Origin: Microbulbifer flavimaris
GTDB taxonomy: Bacteria > Pseudomonadota > Gammaproteobacteria > Pseudomonadales > Cellvibrionaceae
Assembly (NCBI RefSeq): GCF_001641755.2
Contig: NZ_LRFG02000001.1
Location: 186,001-250,000 of the forward strand
Reading direction: 5' to 3'
Length of the DNA stretch: 64,000 nt
Under the pieces are notes generated by a model. The model worked only from the letters and a program-made list of their open reading frames with translations. It made no database searches and was not told the DNA's origin. Position numbers and translations under genes: made by a program. Shown here piece after piece: positions 54,423-62,648 of this stretch; within the stretch, counting starts at the first letter, position 1; each line of letters begins with the position of its first letter.

Positions 54423-55694
54423 CTATTTGCCTGCCCGGCGCACCCGGGCCCGGGTGATCATCTTGTCCGAGACTTCCACGATTTCCACCAGGTAGTCCAG
54501 GATGTAAAAACTGATATTGCCGTCGGGAATACTCTCCAGATGCTCCATGGCCAGGCCATTGAACGTCTTGGGGCCGTCGGTCGGAAGCTCCCACTGCAGG
54601 GTACGGTTGATATCCCGGATGGAGGTGCCCCCCTCGATCAGGTACCAGCCGTCGCCGAGTGCGATGATCTCCTCGTCTTCACTGGGCACCGGGCTGGCAG
54701 TAAAGTCGCCTACGATCTCTTCCAGCAGGTCCTCCAGGGTGACGATGCCCATCACCTCCCCGTACTCGTCCACCACCAGCCCCATGCGGCGCTTCTGCTT
54801 CTGGAAGTTCATCAATAGCGTGGGTAGCGGGGTGGCCTCAGGGACAAAGTAGGGCTCGTCGGTATAGGCCTTCAGTTGCTCGGAGCTGAAGGCTTCCGGT
54901 CCATCCCTGAGGATCTGTGCGGCCCGGCGCAGGTGCAGGATGCCCACCACGCGGTTGATGTCCCCCTGGAACACCGGCAGCCGGGTGTAACTGCTCTCTG
55001 CCAGCTGCTGCAGTATCTCGTCACCGCTACTTTCCAGGTCAACGCCCACCACCTCGTTGCGGGGGATCATGATGTCTTCCACGGTGGCCTGGTCCAGGTC
55101 GAGCACATTCAGCAGCATGCCCTTGTGCTTGCTGGGAAGCAGGGCTCCGGATTCGAACACCACTGTGCGCAGTTCCTCGGGGGCCAGGTGCTCCGCATCG
55201 GAGCCGGCGGTGGCCTCGACGCCCACGAGGCGGGCGAGACCGTTGGAGATGCTGCCAACCAGCCAGACCACCGGAGCCAGAAGCCACAGCAGGGGTTTCA
55301 GGATGACCGAGGCGGGAAAGGCGATTTTTTCCGGGTGCAGGGCGGCAATGGTTTTGGGCGTGACCTCGGCAAAAATCAGAATCACCAGGGTCAGGATGAT
55401 ACCGGCGTAAGCCAGGCCGGCATCGCCGTACAGGCGGGTGGCGATAGCGCCGGCAATCATGGATGCGAGCACGTTGACCAGGTTGTTGCCGATCAGGATC
55501 ACACCGATCAGTTTGTCCGGGCGCGACAGCAGTTCCATTGCCCGCTTGGCACCGCGGTGTCCGCTCTTGGCCTGGTGGCGCAGGCGGTAACGGTTCAGCG
55601 ACATCATGCTGGTTTCGGAGCTGGAGAAGAAGGCGGAAATGGCAATGAGCAGGGCCAGCAGGCCAAACACCAGACCGGGCGGTATCTCGTTCAA
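54423..55694 (-). CDS. CNNM/CBS/CorC-domain membrane protein (YfjD/CorB-like)
   Basis: The protein has 423 residues with a TTG start at 55694. The CNNM membrane domain (about 1-190) has ISAFFSSSETSMMSLNRYRL, LIGNNLVNVLASM and FAEVTPKTIAALHPEKIA. Two CBS domains follow (MIPRNEVVGVD, YTRLPVFQGD and VVDEYGEVMGIVTLEDLLEEIVGD). The C-terminal CorC/HlyC domain has DGWYLIEGGTSIRDINR. CorB-type proteins act in magnesium/cobalt transport. It follows the YpjD-like gene, and both are divergent from ffh, a conserved arrangement. Confidence 0.93.
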   Translation of the reverse strand: MNEIPPGLVFGLLALLIAISAFFSSSETSMMSLNRYRLRHQAKSGHRGAKRAMELLSRPDKLIGVILIGNNLVNVLASMIAGAIATRLYGDAGLAYAGIILTLVILIFAEVTPKTIAALHPEKIAFPASVILKPLLWLLAPVVWLVGSISNGLARLVGVEATAGSDAEHLAPEELRTVVFESGALLPSKHKGMLLNVLDLDQATVEDIMIPRNEVVGVDLESSGDEILQQLAESSYTRLPVFQGDINRVVGILHLRRAAQILRDGPEAFSSEQLKAYTDEPYFVPEATPLPTLLMNFQKQKRRMGLVVDEYGEVMGIVTLEDLLEEIVGDFTASPVPSEDEEIIALGDGWYLIEGGTSIRDINRTLQWELPTDGPKTFNGLAMEHLESIPDGNISFYILDYLVEIVEVSDKMITRARVRRAGK

Positions 55695-55773
55695 GTTGGA
55701 ACTCTATTTATTGGCGAACGGGGATAGTGAAACAGAATTCCGGCAGCCGCAAGTCCAGGGCTGCCGGGCCTGT

Positions 55774-56574
55774 CTAGCTGCGCTGGAGGATGACTTCGAG
55801 CACTACTTTGCTGCCGAAGTAGGCCAGCATCAACGCAGCAAACGCAGCGAGCGTCCAGCGCACGGCGGTGTTGCCGCGCCAGCCCCACTTCCAGTGCCCC
55901 CACAGCAGAATGCTGTACAGCAGCCAGGCCAGTATGGAGAGCGCGGTTTTGTGTACGAGGTGCTGCGCGAACAGGTCATCCAGGAACAGGAAGCCGGTGA
56001 TCAGGGAAGCGGTCAGCAGCAATTGCCCGAAGCCGATGAGGCCAAACAGCAGGGACTCCATGGTCTGTAACGGGGGCAGGAAGCGGCTGATGGCGCCCGG
56101 GCGGTGATTGTGCAGCTGTTGATTCTGGTAAAACAGATAGATGGCCTGCAGGGTGGCCAGCGTCAGCAGTGAGTAAGCGGCAATGGATAGCAGCGCGTGT
56201 ACTGCCACGCCGGTAGAGAGCTGTTCCCGGACTACCGCCTCGCCCCAGTCGTGCAGTGCCGCGAACTCGGCCAGCGCACCCAGGGGGGCTAGGATCAGGA
56301 TGAGCAGGTGCAGGGGGCGCTTGATCGCCAGCAGGAGAATCAACAGGTTCACGGTCCAGGCCACCAGCGAGAACATAGCCGTGAGGTCAAAACGGTAGCC
56401 GGCCGGTGAGATCAGGGTGTTCAGGAGTGATGCGCCGTGCGTCAGCAGGGCGCCGGCGAGCAAGCCGAGCAGCAGGGCGTTGTTCGGCTGTCGACGGTTG
56501 GACAGGGCCAGCGCGGCCACGACTGTGGTCGCCAGGTAAAGAATGATTGCCGTCCAGTGGGCCAGAGCCGCCAT
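55774..56574 (-). CDS. YpjD-like inner-membrane protein (cytochrome c assembly/CcsA family)
   Basis: The protein has 266 residues. Eight or so hydrophobic helices are visible, beginning AIILYLATTVVAALAL. The family pattern of CcmC/CcsA-type proteins is present with HALLSIAAYSLLTLATLQA, HKTALSILAWLLYSILLWG and the WxLA-like end. It is unlike true CcmC in lacking a clear Trp-rich haem motif. E. coli YpjD (CorE) is linked to cobalt and magnesium response. Its downstream partner here is the CorB-like gene, 79 bases away. Confidence 0.87.
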   Translation of the reverse strand: MAALAHWTAIILYLATTVVAALALSNRRQPNNALLLGLLAGALLTHGASLLNTLISPAGYRFDLTAMFSLVAWTVNLLILLLAIKRPLHLLILILAPLGALAEFAALHDWGEAVVREQLSTGVAVHALLSIAAYSLLTLATLQAIYLFYQNQQLHNHRPGAISRFLPPLQTMESLLFGLIGFGQLLLTASLITGFLFLDDLFAQHLVHKTALSILAWLLYSILLWGHWKWGWRGNTAVRWTLAAFAALMLAYFGSKVVLEVILQRS

Positions 56575-56750
56575 CGATAAGTCCGTCTCTCGTTTGCGAT
56601 AGGGCGGCAGTGTGTCACAGGCCGCGGTGGCAGGAAAGCCCGCCCCGCGGGAGTTTCTGCTGCAGCCGCTCCTGAGCTATACTGCCGCGCCTCAGAGACC
56701 GCTCCGACGGCACCACAGGCTGCCGTCACCAGAAATACCGAGACGTATCT

Positions 56751-58163
56751 ATGTTTGACAATCTCAGTGACCGCCTCTCGTCGGCGCTCAAGAAAGTCAC
56801 CGGCAAGGCCCGCCTCACGGATGACAACATCCGCGATACCCTGCGGGAAGTGCGCAAAGCACTGCTGGAGGCCGATGTGGCGCTGCCAGTGGTCAAGGCC
56901 TTCGTTCAGCAGGTGCGAACCGCTGCGGTGGGCCAGAAGGTCAGTAAGGCACTGAACCCGGGCCAGCAGTTCGTCAAGATCGTCCAGGACGAGCTGGTCA
57001 AGGTCATGGGGGAGGCGGCGACGCCGCTGAACCTGGCCGTACAGCCGCCGGCCGTGATCCTGATGGCCGGCCTCCAGGGTGCAGGTAAGACAACCAGTGT
57101 GGCCAAGCTGGCCAAGTACCTGCAGACCCGCGAGAAAAAGAAAGTGATGGTGGTGAGTGCGGACGTCTACCGCCCCGCAGCCATCAAGCAGCTGGAGACG
57201 CTGGCGGGAGAGGTGGACGCACTGTTCCATCCCTCGACACCGGAACAGAAGCCGCTGGACATCGCCAAGAGTGCCATGGATGCGGCGCGGAAGCAGTTTG
57301 CCGACGTCCTCATCGTCGATACTGCCGGTCGCCTGCATATCGATGATCAGCTGATGGACGAGATCCGCGACCTGCACGGTGCCCTCGATCCAGCCGAGAC
57401 GCTGTTTGTGATCGACGCCATGATCGGTCAGGACGCGGTGAACACCGCCAAGGCCTTCGATGAGGCCCTGCCGCTGACCGGTGTAATTCTCACCAAGGCC
57501 GACGGCGATGCCCGCGGTGGTGCCGCACTGTCCGTGCGCCATGTGACTGGCAAGCCGATCAAGTTTATTGGTGTCGGCGAGAAGACCGATGCCCTGGAAA
57601 CCTTCCACCCGGACCGGATTGCTTCGCGCATTCTCGGTATGGGCGACCTGCTGTCGCTGATCGAGGAGGCGGAGCAGAAGATCGACAAGACCAAGGCTGA
57701 AAAGCTGGTCAAAAAGGTGCAGAAGGGCAAGGGCTTCGATCTCGAGGACCTGCGCGACCAGCTGCAGCAGATGCAGAACATGGGCGGCTTCGGTTCGCTG
57801 CTGGAGAAGATGCCGGGTATGGGCAATATGGCCCAGATGGCGCAGCAGGCCGACATGGGCAAGGAATTCAAGCGCATGGACGCCATCATCAGCTCCATGA
57901 CCCCGGCTGAGCGCCGCAACCCGGATATCCTCAACGGTTCCCGCAAACGCCGTATTACCGCCGGTTCCGGTACCCAGATCCAGGACCTGAACCGCCTGCT
58001 CAAGCAGCACAAGCAGATGGGCAAGATGATGAAAAAGCTCAAAGGCGGTGGAATGAGCAAGCTGATGCGCGGCATGGGCGGTATGCCCGGTATGGGTGGC
58101 GGCGACATGGGTGGCATGGGCGGAGTGCCCGGTGGCCTGCCCCCGGGTTTCCGCAAGAAATGA
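56751..58163 (+). CDS. ffh: Signal recognition particle protein Ffh
   Basis: The protein has 470 residues. The N domain starts MFDNLSDRLSSALKKVTG. The G domain has the P-loop GLQGAGKTTSVAKLA, then DVYRPAAIKQLETLA, VDTAGRLHID and TKADGDARGGAALS. The C-terminal M domain is methionine-rich (SMTPAERRNPDILNGSRKRR) and ends in a Gly/Met-rich tail. With 4.5S RNA it delivers nascent inner-membrane proteins to FtsY. It is divergent from ypjD. A TATACT -10-like hexamer lies at 56678-56683. Confidence 0.98.
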   Translation: MFDNLSDRLSSALKKVTGKARLTDDNIRDTLREVRKALLEADVALPVVKAFVQQVRTAAVGQKVSKALNPGQQFVKIVQDELVKVMGEAATPLNLAVQPPAVILMAGLQGAGKTTSVAKLAKYLQTREKKKVMVVSADVYRPAAIKQLETLAGEVDALFHPSTPEQKPLDIAKSAMDAARKQFADVLIVDTAGRLHIDDQLMDEIRDLHGALDPAETLFVIDAMIGQDAVNTAKAFDEALPLTGVILTKADGDARGGAALSVRHVTGKPIKFIGVGEKTDALETFHPDRIASRILGMGDLLSLIEEAEQKIDKTKAEKLVKKVQKGKGFDLEDLRDQLQQMQNMGGFGSLLEKMPGMGNMAQMAQQADMGKEFKRMDAIISSMTPAERRNPDILNGSRKRRITAGSGTQIQDLNRLLKQHKQMGKMMKKLKGGGMSKLMRGMGGMPGMGGGDMGGMGGVPGGLPPGFRKK

Positions 58164-58167
58164 GCCG

Positions 58168-58220
58168 TTGAAAAACCGGCCAATTACCCGCTATACAAAG
58201 TACGGGCGGTACATTAGAAT
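58168..58220 (+). promoter_or_regulatory. Putative promoter of rpsP-rimM-trmD-rplS
   Basis: TTGAAA (58168-58173) and TATACA (58192-58197) are separated by 18 bases. A second -10-like hexamer, TAGAAT at 58215-58220, is followed by a GC-rich discriminator (ACGCCGCC). Either could serve the ribosomal operon, whose first gene starts at 58313. Confidence 0.55.
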
Positions 58221-58312
58221 ACGCCGCCTTTCAGCCGGGTGAGCTACCGGCAGAGTTGTTGTAGGGGGTCGCCAATTGCGACCACCCAGTGTTGAAACTA
58301 CAGGAAAGCTAC

Positions 58313-58552
58313 ATGGTAACCATTCGTTTGGCTCGTGGCGGTGCAAAGAAGCGCCCGTTTTATCACCTGACTGTCACCGACAGCCGCAAATCCCGCGACG
58401 GTCGTTTCATCGAGCGCGTTGGCTTCTTCAACCCGGTTGCCCGCGGTCAGGAAGAGCGTCTGCGCATCGATCGTGAGCGTGTCGACTACTGGGTGAGCCA
58501 GGGCGCGCAGGTTTCCGATCGCGTCAGCAAGCTGCTGAAAGAATCCGCCTAA
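58313..58552 (+). CDS. rpsP: 30S ribosomal protein S16
   Basis: The protein has 79 residues. The ATG at 58313 follows AGGAAA; an open frame eight codons longer has no family match. The sequence is diagnostic: [40 protein letters not shown] (each a family signature) and [12 protein letters not shown]. It is an early assembly protein of the 30S head/body. It begins the conserved rpsP-rimM-trmD-rplS operon. Confidence 0.98.
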   Translation: MVTIRLARGGAKKRPFYHLTVTDSRKSRDGRFIERVGFFNPVARGQEERLRIDRERVDYWVSQGAQVSDRVSKLLKESA

Positions 58553-58580
58553 GTTATTGACCCTGCAAGCGAGTGCCCCC

Positions 58581-59120
58581 GTGGCTGATTCCATTTCCGA
58601 ATCTGGAGAGCTGGTCACTGTCGGGCGCATTACGGCTGTGTACGGGGTCCGTGGTTGGGTAAAGGTCCACTCCTTTACCGACCCTATGGACAATATCCTG
58701 CAGTTCCAGCAGTGGTGGCTGCAGGGTGAGAAAGGCTGGGAGCCCCTGACCATCGATGGCGGTAAGCGCCATGGAAAAGGGCTCATCGTTCATATCAAGG
58801 ATGTGGACGACCGCGACGTCGCGGCCCGCTTCTGTCAGCGAGATGTCGCCATCTCCAGGGGGGAAATGCCCACCTTGCAGGAAGGCGAGTACTACTGGCA
58901 CCAGCTGGAAGGTCTGCGCGTGGTCAGCCAGTTTGGTGGCGCCGAGTATGACTTTGGCAGTGTGGTGCGGTTGATGGAGACCGGTGCCAATGATGTGCTG
59001 GTGGTACGCGGCGGTGCAGACGGGCGCGAGCGCCTGATCCCCTACATTCCCGGGGAATACGTCACCGATATTGACCTGGAAGCCGGTGTGCTCACCGTCG
59101 ACTGGGATCCGGAATTTTGA
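58581..59120 (+). CDS. rimM: Ribosome maturation factor RimM
   Basis: The protein has 179 residues from the GTG at 58581; a TTG at 58557 would add eight residues but has no better ribosome site. Typical stretches are [55 protein letters not shown] and [10 protein letters not shown]. It binds S19 and helps 30S head maturation, then hands over to TrmD. The stop is five bases from trmD. Confidence 0.95.
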   Translation: MADSISESGELVTVGRITAVYGVRGWVKVHSFTDPMDNILQFQQWWLQGEKGWEPLTIDGGKRHGKGLIVHIKDVDDRDVAARFCQRDVAISRGEMPTLQEGEYYWHQLEGLRVVSQFGGAEYDFGSVVRLMETGANDVLVVRGGADGRERLIPYIPGEYVTDIDLEAGVLTVDWDPEF

Positions 59121-59124
59121 GCTG

Positions 59125-59892
59125 ATGGCCGCCAAGCGAATCGCGCTTGTGACCATCTTTCCGGAGATGTTCACCGCACTGACCGACTATGGCATCAGCG
59201 GGCGGGCGGTGAAGGAAGGATTGCTGGAGGTGCGCTGCTGGAATCCGCGTGATTTCACCAGCGACCGGCACCGCACCGTGGACGATCGCCCTTACGGCGG
59301 CGGCCCGGGGATGGTGATGCTGGCAGAACCTCTGTACCAGGCCCTGACCGAGGCGCGAGCCTGGGCGGAAGAGGGTGGTGCAGCAGCCCGTTCCATCTAC
59401 CTGTCTCCCCAGGGGCGACAGCTGGATCAAGGCGGTGTTGAGGCGCTGTCGGATGCCGGCAACCTGGTGCTGCTGGCGGGCCGCTACGAAGGCGTGGATG
59501 AGCGCTTGATCGAGATGCTCATCGACGAAGAGTGGTCCATCGGCGACTATGTTTTAAGTGGTGGCGAACTGGCCGCCATGGTGATGGTGGATGCGATCAC
59601 GCGGCTGATCCCCGGTGCGCTGGGGCACGATCAGTCGGCTGTAGAGGACTCCTTTGCCCAGGGGTTGCTGGATTGCGCACACTACACTCGCCCGGAGGAA
59701 TACCGGGGGCGGGTAGTGCCGGAAGTACTGCTGTCCGGCAATCACGAGAGAATCCGTCGCTGGCGCCTCAAGCAGGCGCTGGCGCGAACGCAGGAGCGAC
59801 GGCCCGACCTGTTGGAAGGGTTGGCGCTCAGCGAGGAGCAGGCGCAACTGCTGGAGGAAATCCGGCAGGAGCGCAACTCCGAAGAAACTTGA
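59125..59892 (+). CDS. trmD: tRNA (guanine-N1-)-methyltransferase
   Basis: The protein has 255 residues from the ATG at 59125, four bases after the rimM stop. The knotted SPOUT core has [51 protein letters not shown] and [20 protein letters not shown]. It makes m1G37 in tRNAs reading CNN, which prevents +1 frameshifts. A 220-base gap with a large palindrome separates it from rplS. Confidence 0.97.
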   Translation: MAAKRIALVTIFPEMFTALTDYGISGRAVKEGLLEVRCWNPRDFTSDRHRTVDDRPYGGGPGMVMLAEPLYQALTEARAWAEEGGAAARSIYLSPQGRQLDQGGVEALSDAGNLVLLAGRYEGVDERLIEMLIDEEWSIGDYVLSGGELAAMVMVDAITRLIPGALGHDQSAVEDSFAQGLLDCAHYTRPEEYRGRVVPEVLLSGNHERIRRWRLKQALARTQERRPDLLEGLALSEEQAQLLEEIRQERNSEET

Positions 59893-59961
59893 TGCCGGAT
59901 TCGCCGGGAGGCGTAAGTAGTTCGGTGAACTAGCTGTGAAGCTACACAAACGTAGGGACAG

Positions 59962-60086
59962 GCAAAAATTGTAGCGAGCGGGTGGCTGGTGATGGCCGCC
60001 GGAGCGGAGCAAGCGGAGTGTACGCTGTACATGAGCATTGCGAGCACCGCCGGACGGTATCAGGCGCACGCGCAGTCAATTTTTGC
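59962..60086. repeat. Symmetric 125-base imperfect palindrome between trmD and rplS
   Basis: Perfect 10-base outer arms, gcaaaaattg at 59962-59971 and caatttttgc at 60077-60086, are centred on a perfect inner palindrome at 60019-60031 (tgtac-gct-gtaca). Intermediate blocks also pair across the same centre, for example ccgg at 59999-60002 with 60050-60053 and gcaa at 60009-60012 with ttgc at 60038-60041. It could be an inserted miniature element or a leader structure for rplS. Confidence 0.65.
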
Positions 60087-60112
60087 AGGCCCGCTATTTG
60101 GGAGTATTCCAA

Positions 60113-60463
60113 ATGACCAACAAGATCATTCAGCAGCTGGAACAGGAACAGCTGAAAAGCGAAGTTCCGGCCTTTGCCCCGGGCGACACCGTGGTTGTTC
60201 AGGTAAAGGTAAAGGAAGGTAACCGCGAGCGTCTGCAGGCGTTCGAAGGTGTGGTGATCGGCAAGCGTAACCGCGGCCTGAACTCCTCCTTCACCGTGCG
60301 CAAGATCTCCCACGGCGTGGGCGTAGAGCGTACTTTCCAGACCCACAGCCCGCTGGTTGACAGCATTGCGGTCAAGCGTCGCGGTGACGTGCGTCAGGCC
60401 AAGCTGTACTACCTGCGCAATCTGACTGGTAAAGCGGCGCGTATTAAAGAGAAACTCAGCTAA
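60113..60463 (+). CDS. rplS: 50S ribosomal protein L19
   Basis: The protein has 116 residues. The ATG at 60113 has GGAG eight bases upstream; the longer frame back to 60038 lies in the palindrome. Diagnostic parts: [55 protein letters not shown] and [15 protein letters not shown]. It is at the 30S-50S interface. A strong terminator ends the operon. Confidence 0.98.
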   Translation: MTNKIIQQLEQEQLKSEVPAFAPGDTVVVQVKVKEGNRERLQAFEGVVIGKRNRGLNSSFTVRKISHGVGVERTFQTHSPLVDSIAVKRRGDVRQAKLYYLRNLTGKAARIKEKLS

Positions 60464-60482
60464 GTTTCTCCCGCGCTATGCG

Positions 60483-60517
60483 AAAAAGCCGGAGCCTAAT
60501 CGCTCCGGCTTTTTTTT
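60483..60517 (+). terminator. Rho-independent terminator of the rpsP-rplS operon
   Basis: A 10-base GC-rich stem (about 60486-60495 with 60501-60510) is preceded by A and followed by eight T at 60510-60517. It lies about 20 bases after the rplS stop. Confidence 0.93.
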
Positions 60518-60588
60518 GTCCCGCAAAAAGTGCTTGCGGATGGCGTTGCCACCGATGTTGTCATCAGGGGATGTGGTTAAATAAGCCC

Positions 60589-61491
60589 ATGCAGGATTTA
60601 CAGCGACAGGAAGAGACGATCGGCCGCTGGCTGGACATGCTCTGGGCCGAGCGCGGCGCCAGTGAACACACCCGCGCGGCCTATGGCCGAGACCTCCGGG
60701 CCTTTGCCCTGTTTTGCGCCGAGAGTGGGGCGGAGCTGCTGGCGGTTGGGCGGGAACATATCCAGGGATTCCTCGCCGAACGCCACCGCCAGGGTATATC
60801 TGCCCGCTCCACCGCCCGGGCCCTCGCGGCATTGCGCGGCTTCTACCAGTACTGTCTGCGACAGGGATGGGTACAGGAGGACCCCGTCGCCCTGGTGGAA
60901 AACCCGAAATTACCCAAGCCGCTGCCGAAATCCCTGTCGGAGGCGGATGTCGAGGCACTGCTGGATGCGCCGGACCTCGACACTGAGCTGGGCATGAGAG
61001 ACCGCACCATGCTGGAGCTGCTCTATGCCTGTGGCCTGCGGGTGACGGAGCTGGTGGACCTGAGGGTTTCCCAGGTCAATCTGCGCCAGGGGGTGGTCCG
61101 GGTCACCGGTAAGGGGCGCAAGGAGCGGCTCGTCCCTATGGGTGAGGCTGCACAGTCCTGGTTGCAGCGCTATCTGGGAGAAGTGCGCCCGCTGCTGCTG
61201 CCGGCGGGGCAGAGCGATGTCTGTTTCCCCGGCCGGGCAGGGCAATCCATGACCCGCCAGACCTTCTGGTACCGGATCAAGCACTGGGCCAGGGTCGCCG
61301 GTATCGAAAAGCCACTGTCGCCGCACACTTTGCGGCACGCTTTTGCCACCCACCTGCTGAATCACGGTGCCGACCTGCGCGTGGTCCAGCTCTTGTTGGG
61401 GCACACGGATCTGTCCACTACCCAGATCTACACCCAGGTCGCCAGGGCCAGGCTCAAGTCCCTGCATCAGCAGCATCATCCCAGGGGATGA
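60589..61491 (+). CDS. xerD: Tyrosine recombinase XerD
   Basis: The protein has 300 residues from the ATG at 60589; E. coli XerD has 298. The N-terminal SAM-like domain has TRAAYGRDLRAFALFC. The catalytic domain has ACGLRVTELVDL (Arg), VTGKGRKERLVP (Lys), HTLRHAFATHLL (His-x-x-Arg), LLGHTDLSTTQIYTQV (His and Tyr nucleophile). It acts with XerC at dif to resolve chromosome dimers. dsbC and hom follow, the same order as in Pseudomonas. The ribosome site is poor: AGGGG sits 18 bases upstream, next to an alternative ATG at 60571. Confidence 0.95.
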   Translation: MQDLQRQEETIGRWLDMLWAERGASEHTRAAYGRDLRAFALFCAESGAELLAVGREHIQGFLAERHRQGISARSTARALAALRGFYQYCLRQGWVQEDPVALVENPKLPKPLPKSLSEADVEALLDAPDLDTELGMRDRTMLELLYACGLRVTELVDLRVSQVNLRQGVVRVTGKGRKERLVPMGEAAQSWLQRYLGEVRPLLLPAGQSDVCFPGRAGQSMTRQTFWYRIKHWARVAGIEKPLSPHTLRHAFATHLLNHGADLRVVQLLLGHTDLSTTQIYTQVARARLKSLHQQHHPRG

Positions 61492-61620
61492 GGGCACAAC
61501 TGCACAGTGTGGGGAGTTCGGCGACAGCGGCGACAAGGGGCGCCGTTTGATGCCATACTCGCGGGAACTGTCTGCCGGCGGTAACGTCGAAGCCATGAAT
61601 CGATAGAGGAGCTATCCAGA

Positions 61621-62367
61621 ATGAAGTATGTGAGCAAACCGCTGATGCTGGTCGGTGCGATGCTGGCCCTGCTCGGCGGTGCCGTCCACGCGCAGGTCGA
61701 CGCGGAAACCGCCAAAACCATCAAGGCGCGACTGAAGGAAGGTAATCCCAAGGCCACCTACGGCGAAGTGCGCCAGAGCCCGATGAAGGGGGTTTACGAG
61801 GTGGAAGTGGACGGCGGTAACACCCTGTTCGTTTCCGAGGACGGCAAACACTTCATTTTTGGCGATCTCTATCAGGTGAAGGCCGGCAATCTGGTGAATG
61901 TTTCCGAGCAGCGCCGTGCCGGGCAGCGCGCCCAGGTAATGGCTGCGCAGGACTTGGGTGAAATGATTGTGTTCTCCCCAAAGGGTGAGAAGAAGGCACA
62001 TATTTATGTTTTCACCGATGTGGATTGTGGCTACTGCCGCAAACTGCATGACGATGTGCCGGAGCTGAACAAGCGCGGTATCGAGGTGCGTTACCTGGCC
62101 TTCCCGCGAGCCGGGCTTAACTCCCTGGGCTACCGCAAAGTGGCCACCGCCTGGTGTGCCGATGATCCGAACAAGACCCTGACTGCGCTCAAAAATCGCG
62201 AGAACGTTCCGTTGAAGGTCTGTAAGAAGAATCCGGTTGCCGCCCAGTACAAACTGGGTAATGAGGCGATTGATGTCCGCGGAACACCCACCATCGTGAT
62301 GGAAGATGGCACTGTGGTGCCCGGTTACCTGCCGCCGGAAACTCTGGTGAAAGCCCTGGGTATCTGA
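61621..62367 (+). CDS. dsbC: Thiol:disulphide interchange protein DsbC
   Basis: The protein has 248 residues. A signal peptide ends GGAVHAQ. The N-terminal dimerisation domain has LKEGNPKATYGEVRQSPMKG and YEVEVDGG. The thioredoxin-like domain has VFTDVDCGYCRKLHDDVPEL with the CGYC active site, and the cis-Pro loop RGTPTIVMEDG. It isomerises wrong disulphides in the periplasm. It lies between xerD and hom. Confidence 0.96.
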   Translation: MKYVSKPLMLVGAMLALLGGAVHAQVDAETAKTIKARLKEGNPKATYGEVRQSPMKGVYEVEVDGGNTLFVSEDGKHFIFGDLYQVKAGNLVNVSEQRRAGQRAQVMAAQDLGEMIVFSPKGEKKAHIYVFTDVDCGYCRKLHDDVPELNKRGIEVRYLAFPRAGLNSLGYRKVATAWCADDPNKTLTALKNRENVPLKVCKKNPVAAQYKLGNEAIDVRGTPTIVMEDGTVVPGYLPPETLVKALGI

Positions 62368-62413
62368 TGGCTCTGCCGGGTGGTGGTTGCCGCCCGGTCC
62401 CTCCCCCCTTCTC

Positions 62414-62436
62414 AGCCCGGCGACACTCGCCGGGCT
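62414..62436 (+). terminator. Hairpin after dsbC, probable terminator
   Basis: A perfect 10-base stem (62414-62423 with 62427-62436) with a 3-base loop lies 46 bases after the dsbC stop. C rather than T follows, so its terminating strength is doubtful. Confidence 0.55.
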
Positions 62437-62493
62437 CCCCCAGCAGCGGGACTCGGCGCGGACGCACGTGTTTGCCTTGCGTGCGCAATTTTA

Positions 62494-62549
62494 TTGACAT
62501 TTTGCCCCCTCAGTCAGTAAGGTTGACGTCCTTTTACTGTTTTTAAAAT
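62494..62549 (+). promoter_or_regulatory. Putative promoter region of hom
   Basis: A perfect TTGACA at 62494-62499 has no good -10 at 17 bases. A second TTGACG at 62523-62528 is followed, after 15 bases, by TAAAAT at 62544-62549 in an AT-rich stretch that stands out from its surroundings. The hom start is 100 bases downstream. Confidence 0.45.
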
Positions 62550-62648
62550 CATTTATTGCGCTGTAACCAGGCTGTAATCCCGGTCCTGGGCTCTGTTGTT
62601 ATGGGGGAGTCCTGCGGGAGAGGTAAGCCGTTTGCGCGGGGAGAAGTT

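Noticed and set aside
56442-58010. Long open frame (522 residues) on the minus strand
   Set aside because: It is antisense to ffh and shows only the Leu/His/Gln bias of an antisense frame.
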